Assembly: GCF_903853455.1 (NCBI RefSeq)
Contig: NZ_CAINTR010000047.1
Location: forward strand, 1-45,420
Source of the DNA: an uncultured Magnetospirillum sp.
GTDB lineage: Bacteria > Pseudomonadota > Alphaproteobacteria > Rhodospirillales > Magnetospirillaceae
Direction of reading: 5' to 3'
Length of the DNA: 45,420 bases
Shown here piece by piece: positions 40,228-45,420 of the stretch (position 1 is its first letter; every line of letters starts with the position of its first letter). The notes beneath the pieces are model-generated. The model did no database searches. It worked only from the letters and a program-made list of their open reading frames with translations, and was not told where the DNA came from. The position numbers were made by a program, and so were the translations under genes.

Positions 40228-40972
40228 CCGGCGCCCTAAATTTGCCGATCTGTTGAACAAGGTGATCGACGCCGGCCTGGAGGACGAGCGATCCCGGACG
40301 CAGCCCCGGTCGTATCTCGGCGGCTCTCGTCTTGGCCACGCCTGCGAGCGCGCCCTGCAGTTCGAATTCGCCGGTGCGCCCAAAGACGAGGGTGGCGACT
40401 TCAACGGCCAGACGCTGCGGATATTCGCCATCGGCCACGTCCTGGAGGATCTGGCCATCCGCTGGCTGCGGCAGGCTGGCTTCGACCTCTACACCCGCAA
40501 GGGCAACCGGCCCGACGGTGAGCAGTTCGGCTTCGCGGTCGCCGGTGGGCGGGTTCGCGGCCATGTCGACGGCATTATGGCCGCCGGTCCCGATCTCCCC
40601 GACCTCGGTTATCCGGCGTTGTGGGAATGCAAGACCATGAACGCCAAGAACTGGCGCGAAACCGTCGCCAAGGGCGTGGTCCAAGCCAAGCCGGTCTACG
40701 CCGCCCAGATCGCCCTCTATCAGGCCTATATGGAAGGCACGGTGGCGGGCATTGCCACCAACCCGGCGCTGTTCACCGCCATCAACAAGGACACCGCCGA
40801 ACTCCATCACGAACTGGTGCCCTTCGACGGCGCGCTGGCGCAGCGGATCAGCGACCGTGCCGTCCGCATCCTGCGTGCCACCGATGCCGGCGACCTCCTG
40901 CCACGCCTCGCCTCCGATCCCGACTTCTTCGAATGCCGGTTCTGTCCCTGGAAAGGGAGGTGCTGGGCATGA
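40214..40972 (+). CDS. PD-(D/E)XK exonuclease, Cas4/RecB-like
   Basis: 252 residues from ATG 40214, which has GGGAGG upstream. Core motifs: GHVLEDLAIRWL (catalytic Glu helix), GHVDGIMA (Asp), and ALWECKTMN (E-x-K), followed by QAKPVYAAQIALYQAYM (the QxxxY motif of RecB-type nucleases). Cys residues at HACERALQ and at the C-terminus (ECRFCPWKGRCW) could hold an iron-sulfur cluster as in Cas4 and AddB. It most likely acts as a 5'-3' DNA exonuclease with the Sak4-type recombinase. Overlaps the primase gene by 4 bp. Confidence 0.85.
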   Translation: MLDYNRRPKFADLLNKVIDAGLEDERSRTQPRSYLGGSRLGHACERALQFEFAGAPKDEGGDFNGQTLRIFAIGHVLEDLAIRWLRQAGFDLYTRKGNRPDGEQFGFAVAGGRVRGHVDGIMAAGPDLPDLGYPALWECKTMNAKNWRETVAKGVVQAKPVYAAQIALYQAYMEGTVAGIATNPALFTAINKDTAELHHELVPFDGALAQRISDRAVRILRATDAGDLLPRLASDPDFFECRFCPWKGRCWA

Positions 40973-43368
40973 CGGCGCCGGACTCGATCCCCGTGCCGCC
41001 ACCGGTGGCACCGAACCAGGCGATGATCGCCGCCTACGCCGAGGTGGTGTTCGGATACTGCGACGGCTGGGTGCCGGTGCGTGCCTTGCCCGAGAAGGGG
41101 ACCGCCGGCCAGCCGCCGCACACGCCGTTCATCGAAGCCGATGCTGATATCGCCGCCAAGCTGGCCGTCCAGGCGGCCTGGGCGTCGGGTGCCGACATGG
41201 CCTTGTTCGTCGTGCCCGGCACGGTCGCCGCGCCAGGCGAAGCCAAGGCCGAAGACGTGGTGCAGACCCAAGTGGTGCTGGTCGATCTCGACCATGGCGA
41301 CATCGCCGGAAAACGGGATCACCTCGTCCAGCACCTCGGTCCCGCTACCCTCGAAGTGGCCTCGGGCGGCATCACCGCCGAGGGCCAGCGCAAGCTGCAC
41401 CTCTACTGGCGCCTGACTGAGCCGGCGGAGGGCGAGGACATCGTCACCGTCTGCCGCTTGCGCCATGCCATCGCCACCAAGGTCGGCGGCGACCCGTCGT
41501 TCCGCTCGGCCCATCAGCCGATCCGCGTGGCCGGCACCGTCCATGCCAAAAGCGGGGTTCCCCGTCTCGTCGAAATTCTCGGATCGAGCCAGGTCGAGCG
41601 CGATCTCGGCGACTTGGCTGAGGCTGTGCTGGCAATGCCACCGCTCGACGGTGAAGGGGCGTCGGCGGCCTCGCCGCCAAACCTTATGATAGGCGCGCAA
41701 GGCGCGTCGTGGATGGACTTCAACGATGCCGGCACCGCCAGGGGCGCTGTGACCGAGTTGTTCGGCCAGCGGGTCCGCGAGGGCGGCATCGATGGCACCA
41801 CTCGGTTCGACGCGCTGTCCCGTGTCATCGGCTACTGGATCCGGCGCTGCCGTGAAGGCCATGTCACCCCGGCGCAGTCCTGGGACGAGATCGTCGCCTA
41901 CAACGATGCGCGCATCGATCCGCCGTGGCCGGTCGAACGGCTGCGCCATGAGGCCGAGCGCCTGTGGCAGCGCGATCAGCAGCATGCCCAGCAGGACGAA
42001 GATGAACCCGAGGATGCGGCAGATGCCGCAGACGATGGTGATCCCGTGCCGGTGGCCTTCACTGAGGATGCACTGGCGGTCGGCTTCACCCGGCAGCATG
42101 CCGAGGATTGGCGCTTCGTCGCCGGCTGGGGCCATTGGCTGGTCTGGACCGGCTGCCGCTGGGAACGGGAAAGCACCCTGCTGGCCTATGATCTCGCCCG
42201 GCGCATCTGCCGGGATGCCGCCGCGACCTGCCGGACGGCCAAGCTGCGCGCCAAACTGTCAACGGCGGCGACCGTGTCGGCGGTGGAGCGGCTAGCCCGC
42301 GCTGATCGCTGCCACGCGGCGACCACCGAGGTCTGGGACCGCGATCCCTGGCTGCTGAACACCCCGGGCGGCGTGGTCGATCTGCGCACCGGCAGTCTGG
42401 CGCCACATGACCGGCTGCAGGCGATGACCAAGATCACCATCGCCACGCCGCATGGCGACTGCCCGACCTGGCGGCAATTCCTGGCCACGGTCACTGGCGG
42501 TGATCGCGACCTCCAGTCCTACCTCCAGCGCGTTGCCGGCTACTGCCTGACCGGCGCGACCAGCGAGCACGCGCTGTTCTTCCTCTACGGCACCGGGGCC
42601 AACGGCAAGTCGGTGTTCGCCAACACCCTGACCGCCATCCTCGGCGACTACGCCACGGTGGCGGCGATGGACATGTTCATGGCCACCACCTCCGAGCGAC
42701 ACCCGACAGACATGGCCGGGCTGCGCGGCGCCCGCGTCGTCACATCGATCGAGACCGAGCAGGGGCGTCGCTGGGCGGAAAGCAAGCTGAAGGCCCTGAC
42801 TGGCGGCGACAAGATCACCGCCCGCTTCATGCGCCAGGATTTCTTCGAGTTCATTCCGCAGTTCAAGTTGCTGGTGGCCGGCAATCATAAGCCGGCCATC
42901 CGCAACGTCGACGAGGCGATGCGGCGGCGCCTGCACATGGTGCCGTTCACCATCACCATCCCGCCTGCCCAGCGCGACAAACATCTCTCCGACCGGCTGC
43001 TGGCCGAACGCGACGGCATTCTGGCCTGGGCGATCGAGGGGTGCTTGGCGTGGCAGCGGACCGGCCTCCGGGCTCCGGCGGCGGTGATGGCTGCGACCGA
43101 CGAGTATTTCGAGGCGGAAGACGCCTTCGGTCGATGGCTGGACGAGCGCTGTGAGCGCGGCGCCAACCACACCGAGACGACTGCCGCGCTCTATGCCGAC
43201 TGGAAGAACTGGGCCGAGGCGAACGGGGAGTTCGTCGGCTCGATCAAACGGTTCGCCGAAAGCCTGACCAACCGGGGCCTGGAACAGTGGCGCAGCAAGA
43301 CCGCACGCCATTTCCGCGGCCTTCGGTTGCTGGGCGACACAGGGTCAAACGGGGAGATGGAGTTCTGA
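40969..43368 (+). CDS. P4-family phage/plasmid primase-helicase
   Basis: 799 residues from ATG 40969 with GGGAGG upstream. The N-terminal half contains a primase-like (archaeo-eukaryotic) core: VVLVDLDHGD (catalytic acids), TLEVASGGI, and RKLHLYWRL. The C-terminal half is the D5/P4 superfamily 3 helicase: DPWLLNTPGGVVDLRTG linker, FLYGTGANGKSVFANTL (Walker A), VVTSIETEQGRRW (B), LLVAGNHKPAIRN (sensor) and AMRRRLHMVPF (Arg finger). Such proteins prime and unwind at their own origin, often recognising iterons. It is the main replication protein of the element; the candidate iteron sites lie downstream. Confidence 0.92.
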   Translation: MTAPDSIPVPPPVAPNQAMIAAYAEVVFGYCDGWVPVRALPEKGTAGQPPHTPFIEADADIAAKLAVQAAWASGADMALFVVPGTVAAPGEAKAEDVVQTQVVLVDLDHGDIAGKRDHLVQHLGPATLEVASGGITAEGQRKLHLYWRLTEPAEGEDIVTVCRLRHAIATKVGGDPSFRSAHQPIRVAGTVHAKSGVPRLVEILGSSQVERDLGDLAEAVLAMPPLDGEGASAASPPNLMIGAQGASWMDFNDAGTARGAVTELFGQRVREGGIDGTTRFDALSRVIGYWIRRCREGHVTPAQSWDEIVAYNDARIDPPWPVERLRHEAERLWQRDQQHAQQDEDEPEDAADAADDGDPVPVAFTEDALAVGFTRQHAEDWRFVAGWGHWLVWTGCRWERESTLLAYDLARRICRDAAATCRTAKLRAKLSTAATVSAVERLARADRCHAATTEVWDRDPWLLNTPGGVVDLRTGSLAPHDRLQAMTKITIATPHGDCPTWRQFLATVTGGDRDLQSYLQRVAGYCLTGATSEHALFFLYGTGANGKSVFANTLTAILGDYATVAAMDMFMATTSERHPTDMAGLRGARVVTSIETEQGRRWAESKLKALTGGDKITARFMRQDFFEFIPQFKLLVAGNHKPAIRNVDEAMRRRLHMVPFTITIPPAQRDKHLSDRLLAERDGILAWAIEGCLAWQRTGLRAPAAVMAATDEYFEAEDAFGRWLDERCERGANHTETTAALYADWKNWAEANGEFVGSIKRFAESLTNRGLEQWRSKTARHFRGLRLLGDTGSNGEMEF

Positions 43369-43370
43369 CC

Positions 43371-43985
43371 ATGACAATCAATAGTAAGCTTAATGATATC
43401 AAGGCGGTGACGGATGTGACGGATCTCCCGGTTATCACCGTTACGCGTGCGCATGCGCACGCGTGTGAAGAGGATAAGGGGGAACCCGTCACATCCGTCA
43501 CCACGGCAGAAATCCGCCATTCCGGGCTGCTCGCCCTCGACCTCGGCACCACCGCCGGATGGGCCATGCGACTGGCCGACGGCGTCATCGTCTCCGGCAC
43601 CATGACGTTCCGTCCGGGGCGGTACGAGGGCGGCGGCATGCGCTACCTGCGCTTCCGCTCGTGGCTCGACCACCTGGAAGCTGGCGCCAAAGGCATCGGC
43701 TCGGTCTGCTTCGAAGAAGTCAGGCGGCATGCCGGCACCGACGCCGCCCACATTTACGGCGGATTCCTCGCCCATCTCACCGCCTGGTGCGAACTCAACC
43801 ACATCCCCTATCAGGGTGTGCCGGTCGGCACCATCAAGCGGCATGTCACCGGCAAGGGCAACGCCAACAAAGGCGCGGTGATCGCCGCTGTCCGAGCGCG
43901 CGGCTTCAACCCCGAAGACGACAACGAGGCCGATGCCTTGGCCATCCTGCTGTGGGCCATCGACACCGACGGAGGTGTGCGATGA
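43371..43985 (+). CDS. RuvC-like Holliday junction resolvase
   Basis: 204 residues from ATG 43371. The RuvC-type nuclease fold starts at about residue 50: LLALDLGTTAGWAM (first Asp), then VCFEEVRRHAGTDAAH (Glu), GGFLAHLTAWCELN, and DNEADALAILLWA (final acids). The first 45 residues (VTDVTDLPVITVTRAHAHACEE...EPVTSVTT) do not belong to the domain; they are encoded by a large inverted repeat with a central palindrome and are probably dictated by DNA structure rather than protein function. Resolves branched DNA in phage recombination. The true start could be later, near residue 50, but no ribosome site there is obvious. Confidence 0.85.
   Translation: MTINSKLNDIKAVTDVTDLPVITVTRAHAHACEEDKGEPVTSVTTAEIRHSGLLALDLGTTAGWAMRLADGVIVSGTMTFRPGRYEGGGMRYLRFRSWLDHLEAGAKGIGSVCFEEVRRHAGTDAAHIYGGFLAHLTAWCELNHIPYQGVPVGTIKRHVTGKGNANKGAVIAAVRARGFNPEDDNEADALAILLWAIDTDGGVR
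43406..43502. repeat. Concentric dyad: 17-bp inverted repeat around 22-bp palindrome
   Basis: GGTGACGGATGTGACGG (43406-43422) and CCGTCACATCCGTCACC (43486-43502) are perfect inverted arms. A perfect 22-bp palindrome at 43443-43464 sits in the middle, with the two centres within one base (43454 and 43453.5). Each arm is itself a tandem GTGACGGAT-type 9-mer. Lies just after the primase gene, inside the 5' end of the RuvC-like gene. Candidate replication origin, cruciform or regulatory RNA hairpin. Confidence 0.8.
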
Positions 43986-44179
43986 AGTGGCATCCCCCCG
44001 GTTTCGGCGGCACTCGCCGCGACCCCGAGCAGGTCAAGCGCGACGGCTGGCAGGAACGCGGTGTCCTGGTCGTCGCCGAAGACGACGACCGTCTCACCTG
44101 GCCCGAACGCGAACTGATCCGCCAGCTCGGCGCCAAGTTGTACGGAAGCCGTCCCGGCAAGGAGGATATCCATGGCTGA
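43982..44179 (+). CDS. Small phage hypothetical protein
   Basis: 65 residues; ATG 43982 overlaps the RuvC stop (ATGA) and its own end overlaps the next gene by 8 bp. Reads MKWHPPGFGGTRRDPEQVKR, then LTWPERELIRQLGAKLYGSR near the C-terminus. No motif recognised. Tight coupling on both sides makes it real. It probably belongs to the early-operon set seen in related prophages. Confidence 0.65.
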   Translation: MKWHPPGFGGTRRDPEQVKRDGWQERGVLVVAEDDDRLTWPERELIRQLGAKLYGSRPGKEDIHG

Positions 44180-44624
44180 CACCCGCTGGACCGCCTCCGT
44201 CGTCGCCGAACGGATGGAAGAAGCCGCCGCCACCCTGGAGCGTCTGCCCGTTGTCCGCATCCAGGGATACGTCACCACCTGGCCACCCATCCTGCGCGAA
44301 TACTGGGAGGCGTTCGGTTGGGAGCAGGCCAAGGTTCGCCGGGGTCCGCCTGCCGCCGCAGCCATCGACCGCATGGACGAGACCCTCGGCTGGCTGCGCT
44401 GGCTCGAACCCGATGCCGCCCGGATCGTCTGGCTGCGCGCCTGCAATGTGCCGTGGAAGGCGCTCACTTGGCGGGTGGGCATGGGCCGCACCAAAGCCTG
44501 GCAGGAGTGGGTGGCCGCCCTGGCGATCATCGCGGCGCGGCTCGATGCGCAACCGCATCATCCTGAAAAGAAGGACAAAAGTTGTTCGAACAAAAAACCC
44601 CTGAACACCGTGAACAGGATTTGA
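44172..44624 (+). CDS. DUF6362 domain protein
   Basis: 150 residues; ATG 44172 with GGAGG upstream. The family core is clear: WTASVVAERMEEAAATLERL, VRIQGYVTTWPPILREYWEA, and VPWKALTWRVGMGRTKAWQEW. The last helix-turn-helix-like part suggests DNA binding, and a role as a phage antitermination or late regulator (sigma-like helix) is possible but unproven. The C-terminal tail (KKDKSCSNKKPLNTVNRI) is encoded by the first of two similar repeats and is probably not part of the domain. Confidence 0.8.
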   Translation: MADTRWTASVVAERMEEAAATLERLPVVRIQGYVTTWPPILREYWEAFGWEQAKVRRGPPAAAAIDRMDETLGWLRWLEPDAARIVWLRACNVPWKALTWRVGMGRTKAWQEWVAALAIIAARLDAQPHHPEKKDKSCSNKKPLNTVNRI

Positions 44625-44629
44625 CAGAA
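44583..44629. repeat. Iteron-like repeat copy 1 (GAACA cluster)
   Basis: Starts with the 10-bp palindrome TGTTCGAACA (44583-44592), an A-run, then CTGAACAC and GTGAACAGG, and ends TTTGACAGAAT. Three GAACA units lie in this block at the 3' end of the DUF6362 gene. A second copy is at 45025-45081. The GTGAACAG unit resembles what I recall as the P4 type I iteron (GGTGAACAG/A). Confidence 0.6.
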
Positions 44630-44697
44630 TGAGCACCATGATCGACAGGGGTGCGCGCATCGCAGCCCCCGCCTTCCTCCCGACAAGGACCGTCAGC

Positions 44698-45093
44698 ATG
44701 AACACCACCGCCGCCCAGGGCGAAGTGGCGCTGTGGCGCGCCGTCATCGATCAAGCCCTCACCGATGCCACCCTCGGCCTGTTGAAGGGAAAGCCGGGCG
44801 GGAAGAAGAAAGCCAGGCCATCGGTGGAACGGATGATCCACCGCGACCAGGCCCGCACCTGGCTATTGGGCATGGGAAAGGATTTCCGCGAAGTCTGCAC
44901 CATGGCCCTGCTGGAGCCCGACGCGGTACGGGCGGCGGCGCGGCCCCAGATCGCTCAGGCCGATGCCATGCTGGTCCTGCTACCCGTGCCGAAGGCGCAA
45001 CCCGTTGTACGCAAACGGAAAAAGTGTTCGAACAAAAAAGTTGAAGAAATCGCTGAACACGGCGAACAAATTTTGACAAAATCCGCAGCATGA
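44698..45093 (+). CDS. Phage hypothetical protein
   Basis: 131 residues from ATG 44698, preferred because AAGGA lies well spaced upstream; an in-frame ATG 44629 would give 154 residues. Starts MNTTAAQGEVALWRAVIDQA and contains RDQARTWLLGMGKDFREVCT, a motif I recall in small phage proteins near DUF6362 genes. No function known. The tail (KRKKCSNKKVEEIAEHGEQI) is encoded by the second GAACA repeat. Followed by a hairpin terminator. Confidence 0.65.
   Translation: MNTTAAQGEVALWRAVIDQALTDATLGLLKGKPGGKKKARPSVERMIHRDQARTWLLGMGKDFREVCTMALLEPDAVRAAARPQIAQADAMLVLLPVPKAQPVVRKRKKCSNKKVEEIAEHGEQILTKSAA
45025..45081. repeat. Iteron-like repeat copy 2 (GAACA cluster)
   Basis: TGTTCGAACA (45025-45034), A-run, CTGAACACGGCGAACA and TTTTGACAAAAT repeat the order of copy 1, 440 bp away, with a slightly longer middle. 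It overlaps the end of the upstream gene. Both copies share the 14-mer GTTCGAACAAAAAA. Confidence 0.6.
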
Positions 45094-45128
45094 TGGAGCG
45101 CCGCCTTTCTGGTGATCCACACACCTAG

Positions 45129-45155
45129 CGCCCGCAGGGAATGCCCTCGCGGGCG
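45129..45155 (+). terminator. GC-rich terminator hairpin
   Basis: CGCCCGC (45129-45135) pairs with GCGGGCG (45149-45155), extended by GGG/CCC around an AATG loop, and followed by TTTCCG. It closes the early operon before the cytosine methyltransferase gene. The T-run is short, so efficiency is uncertain. Confidence 0.55.
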
Positions 45156-45179
45156 TTTCCGTTTTCGGTCACCACACCC

Positions 45180-45420
45180 ATGCAACTCGCTCATTCTGAG
45201 CCGGTCCCGCCGGCCGTCGGCGCATTGTCGTGCGCTCCTGGGCTGGTCTACGGCTCGGTATGCAGCGGCATTGAGGCCGCCACGGTGGCGTGGGAGCCAC
45301 TGGGCTGGCGGCCCGCCTTCTTCGCCGAGATCGAACCGTTCCCCAGCGCGGTGCTGGCCCACCGCCACCCGGCGATCCCCAACCTGGGCGACATGACCGC
45401 CATCGACGGTCGGGTATGGC
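45180..45420 (+). CDS. DNA cytosine-5 methyltransferase, partial (runs off window)
   Basis: 80 codons visible from ATG 45180, open to the window end. After a short N-terminus, GLVYGSVCSGIEAATVAWEP is motif I (SAM binding) of C5-methyltransferases, followed by FFAEIEPFPSAVLAHRHP (motif II) and IPNLGDMTAID (motif III). The catalytic PC motif is beyond the edge. In prophages these enzymes methylate the phage DNA and protect it from host restriction, a useful function next to the restriction systems upstream. Dcm-like families are the alternative name. Confidence 0.85.
   Translation, partial: MQLAHSEPVPPAVGALSCAPGLVYGSVCSGIEAATVAWEPLGWRPAFFAEIEPFPSAVLAHRHPAIPNLGDMTAIDGRVW

Noticed and set aside
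44590-44600. A-run after TTCGAAC as a programmed frameshift site
   Set aside because: It contains an AAAAAAC-like heptamer, but neither alternative frame leads to a sensible extension, and the repeat context explains it better.
1-45420. CRISPR arrays, rRNA genes and insertion sequences
   Set aside because: No regularly spaced repeats, no rRNA-like conserved stretches and no transposase with terminal repeats were seen.

Overview
The window is GC-rich DNA from an alphaproteobacterium, most likely Rhodospirillales and in the style of Magnetospirillum relatives. I base this on codon use and on families I know from that group (the DUF2924/large serine recombinase module, the DUF6511 and DUF6362 phage genes). 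This is inference; no rRNA, tRNA or housekeeping gene is present to place it. The whole window is accessory DNA: about 28 kb of stacked defence genes and defence relics, then about 17 kb of a mobile element or prophage with its integration and early (replication) modules.

Region 1 (1-6.3 kb): a small conserved gene, a truncated zorA relic of a Zorya system, a 35-residue membrane peptide behind a good promoter, then three genes led by a dynamin-like GTPase that carries an N-terminal helix-turn-helix. Its two partners have glycine-rich hydrophobic cores. Region 2 (6.4-11.75 kb): a compact set of enzymes not usually seen together. Four genes run rightward (radical SAM, PHP hydrolase, phosphoribosyltransferase-like, GT32-like glycosyltransferase). 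They converge on two leftward genes (GT9 glycosyltransferase and a protein resembling archaeal CTP-dependent riboflavin kinase). This is my best candidate for an undescribed system.

Region 3 (11.8-21.4 kb): a membrane-anchored NERD-domain protein, a 5'-truncated SNF2 helicase-Mrr nuclease relic, an apparently intact type III-like restriction-modification pair on the minus strand, and a fragment of a tyrosine integrase. Region 4 (21.4-28.25 kb): a DUF6361 / phospholipase D nuclease / helicase operon matching my recollection of the Azaca system. Its helicase has a one-base frameshift ahead of Walker A, so the system is probably off unless the base is a sequencing error or the shift is bypassed.

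Region 5 (28.4-45.4 kb): a large serine recombinase module on the minus strand (four translationally coupled genes), divergent from an XRE regulator/ImmA protease pair, two large genes of unknown function, a Com-like zinc finger, a sigma-like factor, and a tightly packed phage early operon. The operon encodes a RecA-like ATPase, a putative ssDNA-binding protein, a helicase, DUF6511, HNH, a PD-(D/E)XK exonuclease, a P4-family primase-helicase, a RuvC-like resolvase, DUF6362, and the start of a cytosine methyltransferase that runs off the window. Downstream of the primase lie a concentric dyad-symmetry structure and two copies of an iteron-like GAACA cluster, which are candidate replication or control sites.
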